64,000 nucleotides of DNA from Corbicula japonica (GCA_038501625.1 JAZAYU010000002.1:16358053-16422052); one strand, 5' to 3'. Counted from the stretch's first letter, positions 23,901 through 37,004 are shown. The notes: generated by a model from the sequence alone, not told the origin. Numbers and translations: made by a program.

Positions 23901-26900
23901 CGACCCAGACCTACGTCCTACGTTCATCCCTACCGTCGACCCAGCCCTACGTCCTACGTTCATTTCTACAGTAGACGTATTCTTATGTCTTGCATTCATT
24001 TCTACGGTCGACCCAGCCCTACGTCCTACGTTCATCCCTACCGTCGACCCAGCCCTACGTCCTACATTAATTTCTACTGTCGACCCAGCCCTACGTCCTA
24101 CGTTCATCCCTACAGTCGACCCAGCCCTACGTCCTACATTCATTTCTACGGTCGACCCAGCCCTACGTTCTACGTTCATTTCTACAGTTGACAAAATCAT
24201 ATGTCCGTGCATTTATCCCTTTGGTCGACCCAGTCCTACGTCCTGCGTTCATCCCTACCGTCGACCCAGCCCTACGTCCTACGTTCATTTCTACAGTCGA
24301 CCTAGTCTTATGTCTTGCATTCATTTCTACGGTCGACCCAGCCCTACGTCCTACGTTCAACCCTACAGTCGACCCAGCCCTACGATCTACGTTCATTTCT
24401 ACCGTCGATACAGCCCTCCGTCCAACGTTCATCCCTACCGTCGACCCAGCCCTACGTCCTACGTTCATCCCTACAGTCGACCCAGCCCTACGTCCTACAT
24501 TCATTTCTACTGTCGACCCAGCCCTACGTCCTACGTTCATCCCTACAGTCGACCCAGCCCTACGTCCTACATTCATTTCTACGGTCGACCCAGCCCTACG
24601 TTCTACGTTCATTTCTACAGTCGACAAAATCATATGTCCGTGCATTTATCCCTTTGGTCGACCCAGTCCAACGTCCAACGTTCATCCCTACCGTCGACCC
24701 AGCCCTACGTTCTACGTTCATTTCTACAGTCGACAAAATCATATGTCATTGCATTTATCCCTTCGGTCGACCCAGTCCTACGTTCATCCCTACCGTCGAG
24801 CCAGCCCTACGTCCTACGTTCATTTCTACAGTCGACAAAATCATATGTCCGTGCATTTATCCCTTTGGTCGACCCAGTCCAACGTCCTACGTTCATCCCT
24901 ACCGTCGACCCAGCCCTACGTCCTACGTTCATTTCTACAGTCGACCTAGTCTTATGTCTTCCATTCATTTCTACGGTCGACCCAGCCCTACGTCCTACGT
25001 TCATCCCTACAGTCGACCCAGCCCTACGTCCTACGTTCATTTCTACGGTCGACCAAGCCCTCCGTCCAACGTTCATCCCTACAGTCGACCCAGCCCTACG
25101 TCCTACATTCATTTCTACTGTCGACCCAGCCCTACGTCCTACGTTCATCCCTACAGTCGACCCAGCCCTACGTCCTACATTCATTTCTACGGTCGACCCA
25201 GCCCTACGTTCTACGTTCATTTCTACGGTCGACAAAATCATATGTCGGTTCATGTATCCCTTTGGTCGACCCAGTCCAACGTCCTACGTTTATCCCTACC
25301 GTCGACCCAGAGCTACGTCCTACGTTCATTTCTACAGTCGACCTAGTCTTATGTCTTGCATTTATTTCTACGGTCGACCCAGTCATATGTCCTACGTTAA
25401 TTTCTACAGTCGACCCAGCACTCCGTCCAACGTTCATCCCTACCGTCGACCCAGCCCTACGTCCTACATTCATTTCTACTGTCGACCCAGCCCTACGTCC
25501 TACGTTCATCCCTACAGTCGACCCAGCCCTACGTCCTACATTCATTTCTACTGTCGACCCAGCCCTACGTTCTACGTTCATTTCTAAAGTTGACAAAATC
25601 ATATGTCCGTGCATTTATCCCTTTGGTCGACCCAGTCCTACGTCCTACGTTCATCCCCACCGTCGACCCAGCCCTACGTCCTACGTTCATTTCTACAGGC
25701 GACCTTGTCTTATGTCTTGCATTCATTTCTACGGTCGACCCAGCCCTACGTCCTACGTTCATCCCTACAGTCGACCCAGCCCTACGATCTACGTTCATTT
25801 CTACCGTCGATACAGCCCTCCGTCTAACGTTCATCCCTACCGTCGACCCAGCCCTACGTCCTACGTTCATCCTTACAGTCGACCCAGCCCTACGTCCTAC
25901 ATTCATTTCTACTGTCGACCCAGCCCTACGTCCTACGTTCATCCGTACAGTCGACCCAGCCCTACGTCCTACATTCATTTCTACGGTCGACCCAGCCCTA
26001 CGTTCTACGTTCATTTCTACAGTCGACAAAATCATATGTCCGTGCATTTATCCCTTTGGTCGACCCAGTCCAACGTCCTACGTTCATCTCTACCGTCGAC
26101 CCAGCCCTACGTCCTACGTTTATCTCTACCGTCGACCTAGTCTTATGTCTTGCATTCATTTCTACGGTCGACCCAGTCCTACGTCCTACGTTCATTTCTA
26201 CGGTCGACCCAGCCCTCCGTCCAACGTTCATCCCTACCGTCGACCCAGCCCTACGTTCTACGTTCATTTCTACAGTCGACAAAATCATATGCCCATGCAT
26301 TTATCCCTTCGGTCGACCCAGTCCTACGTCCTACGTTCATCCCTACCGTCGAGCCAGCCCTACGTCCTATGTTCATTTCTACAGTCGACCTAGTCTTATG
26401 TCTTGCATTCATTTCTACGGTCGACCCAGCCCTACGTCCTACGTTCATCCCTACAGTCGACCCAGCCCTACGTCCTACGTTCATTTCTACGGTCGACCCA
26501 GCCCTACGTCCAACGTTCATCCCTACCGTCGACCCAGCCCTACGTCCTACATTCATTTCTACTGTCGACCCAGCACTACGTCCTACGTTCATCCCTACAG
26601 TCGACCCAGCCCTACGTCCTACATTCATTTCTACCGTCGACCCAGCCCTACGTTCTACGTTCATTTCTACAGTTGACAAAATCATATGTCCGTGCATTTA
26701 TCCCTTTGGTCGACCCAGTCCTACGTCCTATGTTCATCCCTACCGTCGACCCAGCCCTACGTCCTACGTTCATTTCTACAGTCGACCTAGTCTTATGTCT
26801 TGCATTCATTTCTACGGTCGACCCAGCCCGACGTCCTACGTTCATCCCTACAGTCGACCCAGCCCAACGTCCTACATTCATTTCTACGGTCGACCCAGCC

Positions 26901-29536
26901 CTACGTCCTACGTTCATCCCTACAGTCAACGCAGCCCTACGTCCTACATTCATTTCAACGGTCGACCCAGTCCTACGTTCATCCCTACAGTCGACCCAGC
27001 CCTACGTCCTACATTCATTTCTACGGTCGACCCAGCCCTACGTTCTACGTTCATTTCTACACTCGACAAAATCATATGTCCATGCATTTATCCCTTTGGT
27101 CGACCCAGTCCTACGTCCTATGTTCATCCCTCCCGTCGACCCAGCCCAACGTCCTACATTCATTTCTACAGTCGACCTAGTCTTATGTCTTGCATTCATT
27201 TCTACGGTCGACCCAGTCCTACGTCCTACGTTCATTTCTACGGTCGACCTAGCCCTCCGTCCAACGTTCATTTCTACAGTCGAGAAAATCATATGTCCAT
27301 GCATTTATCCCTTCGGTCGACCCAGTCCTACGTTCATCCCTACCGTAGAGCCAGCCCTACGTCCTACGTTCATTTCTACAGTCGACCTAGTCTTATGTCT
27401 TGCATTTATTTCTACGGTCGACCCAGCCCTAAGTCCTACTATCATTTCTACGGTCGACCCACCCTACCTTCATCCCTACAGTCGACCCATCCCTACGTCC
27501 TACGTTCATTTATACAGTAGACGTATTCTTATGTCTTGCATTAATTTCTAAGGTCGACCCAGCCCTACGTCCTACGTTCATCCCTACAGTCGACCCAGCC
27601 CTACGTCCTACATTCATTTCTACGGTCGACCCAGCCCTACGTCCTACGTTCATCCCTACAGTCAACGCAGCCCTACGTCCTACATTCATTTCAACGGTCG
27701 ACCCAGTCCTACGTTCATCCCTACAGTCGACCCAGCCCTACGTCCTACATTCATTTCTACGGTCGACCCAGCCCTCCGTCCAACGTTCATCCCTACCGTC
27801 GACCCAGCCCTACGTTCTACGTTCATTTCTACAGTCGGCAAAATCATATGCCCATGCATTTATCCCTTCGGTCGACCCAGTCCTACGTCCTACGTTCATC
27901 CCTACCGTCGACCCAGCCCTACGTCCTACGTTCATTTCTACAGTAGACGTATTCTTTTGTCTTGCATTTATTTCTACGGTCGACCCAGCCCTACGTTCTA
28001 CGTTCATTTCTACAGTCGACAAAATCATATGCCCATGCATTTATCCCTTCGGTCGACCCTGTCCTACGTCCTACGTTCATCCCTACCGTCGACCCAGCCC
28101 TACGTCCTAAGTTCATTTCTACAGTAGACGTATTCATATGCCTTGTATTCATTTCTACGGTCGACCCAGCCCTTCGTCCTTCGTTTATCCTTACAGTCCA
28201 CCCAGCCCTACGTCCTACATTCATTTCTACGGTCGACCCAGCCCTACGTCCTACGTTCATCCCTACAGTCAACGCAGCCCTACGTCCTACATTCATTTCA
28301 ACGGTCGACCCAGTCCTACGTTCATCCCTACAGTCGACCCAGACCTACGTCCTACATTCATCCCTACAGTCGACCCAGCCCTACGTCCTACATTCATTTC
28401 TACGGTCGACCCAGCCCTACGTTCTACGTTCATTTCTACAGTTGACAAAATCATATGTCCATGCATTTATCCCTTTGGTCGACCCAGTCCTACGTTCTAC
28501 GTTCATTTCTACCGTCGACCCAGCCCTACGTCCTACGTTCATTTCTGCAGTCGACCTAGTCTTATGTCTTGCATTCATTTCTACGGTCGACCCAGTCCTA
28601 CGTCCTACGTTCATTTCTACGGTCGACCCAGCCCTCCGTCCAACGTTCATCCCTACCGTCGACTCAGCCCTACGTTCTACGTTCATTTCTACAGTCGACA
28701 AAATCATATGTCCATGCATTTATCCTTCGGTCGACCCAGTCCTACGTCCTACGTTCATCCCTACCGTCGAGCCAGCCCTACGTCCTACGTTCATTTCTAC
28801 AGTCGACCTAGTCTTATGTCTTGCATTCATTTCTACGGTCGACCCAGCCGTACGTCCTACGTTCATCCCTACCGTCGACCCAGCCCTACGTCCTACGTTC
28901 ATTTCTACAGTCGACCTTGTCTTATGTCTTGCATTTATTTCTACGGTCGACCCAGTCCTACGTCCTTCGTTCATTTCTATAGTCGACCCAGCACTCCGTC
29001 CAACGTTCATCCCTACAGTCAACGCAGCCCTACGTCCTACATTCATTTCTACGGTCGACCCACCCCTACGTCCTACGTTCATCCCTACAGTCGACCCAGT
29101 CCTACGTCCTACATTCATTTCTACAGTCGACAAAATCATATGTCCATGCATTAATCCCATCGGTCGACCCAGTCCTACGTCCTACGTTAATCCCTACCGT
29201 CGACCCAGCCCTACGTCCTACGTTCATTTCTACAGTAGACGTATTCTTACGTCTTGCATTCATTTCTACGGTCGACCCAGCCCTACGTCCTACGTTCATT
29301 TCTACGGTCGACCCAGCCCTCCGTCCAACCCTACCGTCGACCCAGCCCTACGTTCTACGTTCATTTCTACGGTAGACCGAGCCCTCCGTCATACATTCAT
29401 CCCTACTATTGACCCAGCCCTGCGTCCTATGTTCATTTCTACAGTCGACCTAGTCCTTTTTGCTGCCTTCCTCCTATGTTTATTTCTTCGGTCGACGCAT
29501 TCCTACGTCATATGTTCATTTCATCGGTCGACCTAG
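20937..29536 (+). repeat. Left arm: 36-bp tandem array, about 240 units
   Basis: The unit is cctacgtcctacgttcat plus ttctac(g/a/c/t)gtcgacccagc. Units with ttcatttctac alternate with units with ttcatccctac, giving a 72-bp dimer in much of the array. Two marker units recur: one with aaaatcatatgtccgtgcat, one with ctagtcttatgtcttgcatt. Every unit has GTCGAC. The unit is 12 codons long and stop-free in all three plus frames and one minus frame, which creates long artificial open frames on both strands. The inner end decays (29400-29536: cctatgtttatttcttcggt), as at ageing array edges. Confidence 0.95.
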
Positions 29537-29918
29537 TTAGTATAGAATTACTAGAACCCGAAACTGAAATTGAAGCAAAAGTATAAATCTTCATGTGAAA
29601 AAATACTTTCACAATACTATAATATTCACATGTTTTAACATACCACAACATTATTATAGTACTTAAGTATGACCACTCAATGGAAATGATTCATTGTGTT
29701 GTTAACATTACGTGATAGGGGTAACTAGAAACGTAATAACCCATAATCGATCTCGATGACCCACATTTTTATTCGTCAAACATTTTCAAAATAAAAGTCT
29801 AAGTGTGACATCGACATTTGTCAAATTGAGGTATGGTCATGGTTCATACACGTGACACTCCATCTCGTGTCAATAGTACAACTAGAATGTTGTGTTCTGC
29901 GGAACACATGTGTCGCCT

Positions 29919-31063
29919 CATAGGCGTAGTCAATGGGGCGGCAGAGGCGGCGGCCGCCGCCCCAATATTTCGACTAGCCGCCGTTATATTTTAGTCTCGT
30001 CGCTCCAAACATTTTTGTATCGCCTCGAGTTAAGGCTTCGCTGATGACAGGCATCAGTTTGCTGCGCGGGACAGGGGATTAACGACTGCAAATGTCCGCA
30101 GGGTGTTACAAATGTAATAGCACTTCTTGTTTATTGTATTTATCTAATGTCATATTAAAATGATGATTGGTAACATGTTATCTTTAAGAGCGGATCATTA
30201 GCGGAGTGGTTCGCGCGTTTGGTTTGATTCCAGGGATCGCTGGTTTGATCCCCTGCTACTCCAACTAAAATAACTATTAGTCGTTGGGATGGGACTTAAA
30301 ACCGAGGTCCAGTGTACATGTAATAGTGCTTTACAGCGGGCACATAAAATAACCAGAGGCGATCCTCTGTATCTTGCACTATCCTCCAAAACCTAAAATA
30401 ATTAGCACTAGGCTTCGCTCATATGTGCTTCCGGTAGCGACGATACATAAATGGAAATACACACAACGTTATCTTTATTGTGTGATCAATCTTTACATCA
30501 ATTACTTTATTTATCATAAAAATTAGAAACATTTTTCTTAATCCATAATTACATGTGATCAGATATGGACGTTCCTAATCAACCCAGGGTCTTTTAATCT
30601 AAGACCCTGATCAACCAAAGAATGTTGCATTTTTAAAAGCGAGGATCACTGTGAGAGCTGTGCTTAAACTTTAAATAATGAACTATCAAATATTCTGAAA
30701 TCAGACACTGACGCAGACGACCAGTTTTTTTTCTTTATTTGCAGCAAGTCTTGGTCACCTCTTTCTGCGCCACAATGACATTATATGTGTATGTTGGCTT
30801 CGTTTCTTTACAGATCATGTCAGCTACGATCTGTTCATACCATTAAATAATTATTTTGTTATTTTTTAATTATTCATTGATATTCGAAATGTAAGAACAA
30901 ACAATTTATTTTCAATGTGATTGTCAAACCAAATAATAGTTCGTGCACCTCTAGTTTTAATCTTTCACTATTTAAATCTTAAAAAAAAATTCGCGGCCCC
31001 AATATCCGAAACTTGCCTCCGCCCCTGCCGCCTGCTGTCAAAAAGTTGAAATGTGGGCCTATG
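29919..31063. mobile_element. hAT-like non-autonomous element (candidate)
   Basis: The left end is CATAGGCGTAGTCAATGGGG followed by cggcagaggcggcggccgcc. The right end, read inversely, is CATAGGCCCACATTTCAACT followed shortly by caggcggcaggggcgg. Such cataggc and G+C-rich ends resemble many animal hAT elements. The shared terminal bases are few and no 8-bp target duplication was found, so this is tentative. Confidence 0.4.
30188..30415 (+). repeat. tRNA-derived SINE with conserved core
   Basis: The head (agcggatcattagcggagtg, gttcgcgcg) resembles a tRNA A-box region, and ctggtttgatcccctgct fits a B-box. The next part contains cgttgggatgggacttaaa, accgaggtccagtgtaca and aatagtgctttacagcgggc. 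From general knowledge this resembles the core shared by several mollusc tRNA-SINE families. The element ends in a short A-rich stretch near 30400. It sits inside the hAT-like element in the foldback loop. Confidence 0.7.
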
Positions 31064-31291
31064 TTTAATCATATATAATAAAATGATTTTATTCAAGTTG
31101 ATTTCAATGCTACACCACAGAAGACATTCGTCAAGTAAATTGCATTTGAAGGGGGAAAAACTAAAAAAATGATGAAACCTGAGTTATCATTCTTCACCAG
31201 TTGGTATGTGTATGCAGATGAAATATTCAAATAATTAAGTGAACTGAACCAGTACTTTCAATTTTACAGGACACATTATGTTTCATGTTAA

Positions 31292-34200
31292 AGTAGGGCT
31301 GGGTCGACGGTAGGGATGAACGTAGGACGTTGGACTGGGTCGACCAAAAGGATAAATGCACGGACATATGATTTTGTCGACTGTAGAAATGAACGTAGAA
31401 CGTAAGGCTGGGTCGACCTTAGAAATGAATGCAAGACATAAGAATACGTCTACTGTAGAAATGAACGTAGGATGTAGGGCTGGGTCGACTGTAGGGATGA
31501 ACGTAGGGTGGGTCGACCGTAGAAATGAATGTAGGACTTAGGGCTGGGTCGACCGTAGAAATAAATGCAAGACATAAGACTAGGTCGACTGTAGAAATGA
31601 ACGTAGGACGTAGGGCTGGCTCTACGGTAGGGATGAACGTAGGACGTTGGACTGGGTCGACCAAAGGGATAAATGCACGGACATATGATTTCGCGACTGT
31701 AGAAATGAACGTAGAACGTAGGGCTGGGTCGACCGTAGAAATGAATGTAGGACGTAGGGCTGGGTCGATTGTAGGGATGAACGTAGGACGTAGGGCTGGG
31801 TCGACAGTAGAAATGAATGTAGGACGTAGGGCTGGGTCGACGGTAGGGATGAACGTTGGACGGAGGGCTGTATCGACGGTAGAAATGAACGTAGGACGTA
31901 GGGCTGGGTCGACTGTAGGGATGAACGTAGGACGTAGGGCTGGGTCGACCGTAGAAATGAATGCAAGACATAAGACATAAGACGGTAGAAATGAACGTAG
32001 GACGTAGGGCTGGGTCGACTGTAGGGATGAACGTAGGACGTAGGGCTGGGTCGACCGTAGAAATGAATGCAAGACATAAGACTAGGTCGACTGTAGAAAT
32101 GAATGTAGGACTTAGGGCTGGGTCGACGGTAGGGATGAACGTTGGACGGAGGGCTGGGTCGACCGTAGAAATGAACGTAGGACGTAGGGCTGGGTCGACG
32201 GTAGGGATGAACGTAGGACGTAGGGCTGGGTCGACCGTAGAAATGAATGCAAGACATAAGACTAGGTCGACTGTAGAAATGAACGTAGGACGTAGGGCTG
32301 GCTCGACGGTAGGGATGAACGTAGGACTGGGTCGACCGAAGGGATAAATGCATGGACAAATGATTTTGTCGACTGTAGAAATGAACGTAGAACGTAGGGC
32401 TGGGTCGACGGTAGGGATGAACGTTGGACGGAGGGCTGGGTCGACCGTAGAAATGAACGTAGGACGTAGGACTGGGTCGACCGTAGAAATGAATGCAAGA
32501 CATAAGACTAGGTCGACTGTAGAAATGAACGTAGGACGTAGTGCTGGGTCGACGGTAGGGATGAACGTAGGACGTTGGACTGGGTCGACCAAAGGGATAA
32601 ATGCACGGACATATGATTTTGTCGACTGTAGAAATGAACGTAGAAAGTAGGGCTGGGTCGACCGTAGAAATGAATGTAGGACGTAGGGCTGGGTCGACTG
32701 TAGGGATGAACGTAGGACGTAGGGCTGGGTCGACCGTAGAAATGAATGTAGGACGTAGGGCTGGGTCGACGGGAGGGATGAACGTTGGACGGAGGGCTGT
32801 ATCGACGGTAGAAATGAACGTAGGACGTAGGGCTGGGTCGACTGTAGGGATGAACGTAGAACGTAGGGCTGGGTCGACCGTAGAAATGAATTCAAGACAT
32901 AAGACTAGGTCGACTGTAGAAATGAACGTAGGACGTAGGGCTGGGTCGACGGTAGGGATGAACGTAGGACGTAGGACTGGGTCGACCAAAGGGATAAATG
33001 CACGGACATATGATTTTGTCAACTGTAGAAATGAACGTAGAACGTAGGGCTGGGTCGACCGTAGAAATGAATGTAGGACGTAGGGCTGGATCGACTGTAG
33101 GGATGAACGTAGGACGTAGGGCTGGGTCGACAGTAGAAATGAATGTAGGACGTAGGGCTGGGTCGACGGTAGGGATGAACGTTGGACGGAGGGCTGTATC
33201 GACGGTAGAAATGAACGTAGGACGTAGGGCTGGGTCGACTGTAGGGATGAACGTAGGACGTAGGGCTGGGTCGACCGTAGAAATGAATGCAAGACATAAG
33301 ACATAAGACGGTAGAAATGAACGTAGGACGTAGGGCTGGGTCGACTGTAGGGATGAACGTAGGACGTAGGGCTGGGTCGACCGTAGAAATGAATGCAAGA
33401 CATAAGACTAGGTCGACTGTAGAAATGAACGTAGGACGTAGGGCTGGTTCGACGGTAGGGATGAACGTACGACGTAGGACTGGTTCGACCAAAGGGATAA
33501 ATGCACGGACATATGATTTTGTCAACTGTAGAAATGAACGTAGAACGTAGGGCTGGGTCGACGGTAGAAATGAATGTTGGACGTAGGGCTGGGTCGACTG
33601 TAGGGATGAACGTAGGACGTAGGGCTGGGTCGACAGTAGAAATGAATGTAGGACTTAGGGCTGGGTCGACGGTAGGGATGAACGTTGGACGGAGGGCTGG
33701 GTCGACCGTAGAAATGAACGTAGGACGTAGGGCTGGGTCGACTGTAGGGATGAACGTAGGACGTAGGGCTGGGTCGACCGTAGAAACGAATGCAAGACAT
33801 AAGACTAGGTCGACTGTAGAAATGAACGTAGGACGTAGGGCTGGCTCGAGGGTAGGGATGAACGTAGGACTGGGTCGACCGAAGGGATAAATGCATGGAC
33901 ATATGATTTTGTCGACTGTAGAAATGAACGTAGAACGTAGGGCTGGGTCGACGGTAGGGATGAACGTAGGACGTAGGGCTGGGTCGACAGTAGAAATGAA
34001 TGTAGGACTTAGGGCTGGGTCGACGGTAGGGATGAACGTTGGACGGAGGGCTGGGTCGACCGTAGAAATGAACGTAGGACGTAGGGCTGGGTCGACTGTA
34101 GGGATGAACGTAGGACGTAGGGCTGGGTCGACCGTAGAAATGAATGCAAGACATAAGACTAGGTCGACTGTAGAAATGAACGTAGGACGCAGGGCTGGCT

Positions 34201-36630
34201 CGACGGTAGTGTTGAACGTAGGACTGGGTCGACCGAAGGGATAAATGCATGGACATATGATTTTGTCGACTGTAGAAATGAACGTAGAACGTAGGGCTGG
34301 GTCGACGGTAGGGATGAACGTTGGACGGAGGGCTTGGTCGACCGTAGAAATAAACGTAGAACGTAGGACTGGGTCGACCGTAGAAATGAATGCACGACAT
34401 AAGACTAGGTCGACTGTAGAAATGAACGTAGGACGTAGGGCTGGGTCGACGGTAGGGATGAACGTAGGACGTTGGACTGGGTCGACCAAAGGGATAAATG
34501 CACGGACATATGATTTTGTCGACTAGGGAAATGAACGTAGAACGTAGGGCTGGGTCGACCGTAGAAATGAATGTAGGACGTAGGGCTGGGTCGACTGTAG
34601 GGATGAACGTAGGACGTAGGGCTGGGTCGACCGTAGAAATGAATGTAGGACGTAGGGATGGGTCGACGGGAGGGATGAACGTTGGACAGAGGGCTGTATC
34701 GACGGTAGAAATGAACGTAGGACGTAGGGCTGGGTCGACCGTAGAAATGAATGCAAGACATAAGACTAGGTCGACTGTAGAAATGAACGTAGGACGTAGG
34801 GCTGGGTCGACGGTAGGGATGAACGTAGGACGTAGGACTGGGTCGACCAAAGGGATAAATGCACGGACATATGATTTTGTCAACTGTAGAAATGAACGTA
34901 GAACGTAGGGCTGGGTCGACCGTTGAAATGAATGTAGGACGTAGGGCTGGGTCGACGGTAGGGATGAACGTAGGACGTAGGGCTGGGTCGACAGTAGAAT
35001 TGAATGTAGGACGTAGGGCTGGGTCGACGGTAGGGATGAACGTTGGACGGAGGGCTGTATCGACGGTAGAAATGAACGTAGGACGTAGGGCTGGGTCGAC
35101 TGTAGGGATGAACGTAGGACGTAGGGCTGGGTCGACCGTAGAAATGAATGCAAGACATAAGACTAGGTCGACTGTAGAAATGAACGTAGGACGTAGGGCT
35201 GGGTCGACGGTAGGGATGAACGTAGGACGTAGGACTGGGTCGACCAAAGGGATAAATGCACGGACATATGATTTTGTCAACTGTAGAAATGAACGTAGAA
35301 CGTAGGGCTGGGTCGACCGTAGAAATGAATGTAGGACGTAGGGCTGGGTCGACTGTAGAAATGAATGTAGGACGTAGGGGTGGGTCGACGGTAGGGATGA
35401 ACGTTGGACGGAGGGCTGGGTCGACCGTAGAAATGAACGTAGCACGTAGGGCTGGCTCGACGGTAGGGATGAACGTAGGACGTAGGACTGGGTCGACCGA
35501 AGGGATAAATGCATGGACATATGATTTTGTCGACTGTAGAAATGAACGTAGAACGTAGGGCTGGGTCGACGGTAGGGATGAACGTTGGACGGAGGGCTGG
35601 GTCGACCGTAGAAATGAACGTAGGACGTAGGACTGGGTCGACCGTAGACATGAATGCAAGACATAAGACTAGGTCGACTGTAGAAATGAACGTAGGACGT
35701 AGGGCTTGGTCGACGGTAGGGATGAACGTAGGACGTTGGACTGGGTCGACCAAAGGGATAAATGCACGGACATATGATTTCGCGACTGTAGAAATGAACG
35801 TAGAACGTAGGGCTGGGTCGACCGTAGAAATGAATGTAGGACGTAGGGCTGGGTCGACTGTAGGGATGAACGTAGGACGTAGGGCTGGGTCGACAATAGA
35901 AATGAATGTAGGACGTAGGGCTGGGTCGACGGTAGGGATGAACGGTGGACGGAGGGCTGTATCGACGGTAGAAATGAACGTAGGACGTAGGGCTGGGTCG
36001 ACTGTAGGGATGAACGTAGGACGTAGGGCTAGGTCGACCGTAGAAATGAATGTAGGACGTAGGGCTGGGTCAACTTTAGGGATGAACGTTGGACGGAGGG
36101 CTGTATCGACGGTAGAAATGAACGTAGGACGTAGGGCTGGGTCGACTGTAGGGATGAACGTAGGACGTAGGGCTGGGTCGACCGTAGAAATGAATGCAAG
36201 ACATAAGACTAGGTCGACTGTAGAAATGAACGTAGGACGTAGGGCTGGGTCGACGGTAGGGATGAACATAACGTAGGACTGGGTCGACCAAAGGGATAAA
36301 TGCACGGACATATGATTTTGTCAACTGTAGAAATGAACGTAGAACGTAGGGCTGGGTCGACCGTAGAAATGAATGTAAGACGTAGGGCTGGGTCGACTGT
36401 AGGGATGAACGTAGGACGTAGGGCTGGGTCGACAGTAGAAATGAATGTAGGACGTAGGGCTGGGTCGACGGTAGGGATGAACGTTGGACGGAGGGCTGGG
36501 TCGACGGTAGAAATGAACGTAGGACGTAGGGCTGGGTCGACTGTAGGGATGAACGTAGGACGTAGGGCTGGGTCGACCGTAGAAATGAATGTAGGACGTA
36601 CGGCTGGTTCGACAGTAGAAATGAACGTAG
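31292..36630 (-). repeat. Right arm: 36-bp tandem array in inverse orientation, about 150 units
   Basis: Same unit as the left arm, read on the minus strand (gggtcgaccgtagaaatgaa, cgtaggacgtagggct). The outer ~420 bp mirror the left arm unit by unit, including the marker unit with caaaatcatatgtccg, with only scattered substitutions. The inner part does not mirror the left arm and is about 3.2 kb shorter. The longest artificial open frame, 955 codons on the minus strand at 31622-34489, lies here. Confidence 0.95.
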
Positions 36631-36716
36631 GACGTAGGACTGTTGTATGGAGAACGTAGAAATAGATTTGTATGGAGGACGTAGAACGTAGGGCGTAGAG
36701 CCAACTTCACAGACCT

Positions 36717-36725
36717 AAATTTAAA
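36717..36725. repeat. 9-bp direct repeat, right flank of the giant foldback element
   Basis: AAATTTAAA, identical to and in the same orientation as 20908-20916. Confidence 0.75.
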
Positions 36726-37004
36726 GGAAACTGAACTATGTACGATGCAGATATATCCATTGATTTCCCCCTTCTTTCTTTCAGACAGACCACTAATAAA
36801 TGAAACAAGATTTGTGCAGATTATGCAGCGACGCCGGTCACTCTTCCATGTAAGTGGATTTGTCGCTGATTTTACGGCCAAATGGACGTTAAAGAGGAGT
36901 TAATCAAAATACAGTGGTAAAAGTTCAAACAACGACATTTATGTAGACGTTGTTTTCTCAAATACGTCATATGCAAATGGATCAATATTATACTGTTTAG
37001 TGAT

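Larger units (their letters stand above)
29537..31291. other. Loop of the foldback element
   Basis: Unique AT-rich sequence (29537-29918) is followed by a G+C-rich-ended hAT-like element (29919-31063) containing a SINE, and then AT-rich sequence to 31291. No open frame above 63 codons and no transposase is visible, so the loop offers no candidate for a mobilising enzyme. Confidence 0.6.
20917..36716. mobile_element. Giant foldback (FB/TU-like) element with 36-bp satellite arms
   Basis: The element spans 15,800 bp. Both ends read AGGTCTGTGAAGTTGGCTCT inward and stay identical for about 115 bases before the first mismatch. The outer 80-90 bases are unique spacer-like sequence (ctccatacaaatctatttct, ctccatacaacagtcc), and the arms then pass into a 36-bp tandem array. 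The left arm runs to about 29536 and the right arm begins about 31292, leaving a loop of about 1.75 kb. A 9-bp direct repeat flanks the whole. Inverted repeats built from short tandem units plus a 9-bp duplication are the hallmark of Drosophila FB and sea-urchin TU foldback elements. The parallel is structural; no sequence homology is claimed. No transposase is visible inside, so the copy should be non-autonomous. Confidence 0.7.

Noticed and set aside
20896..29536. Dozens of long open frames (up to 524 codons) rich in VDPALRPTF, RPSPTSYVH or GRRAGSTVEMNV repeats
   Set aside because: All follow from a stop-free 36-bp unit. They overlap in four frames, and none has a start context, signal or preferred frame.
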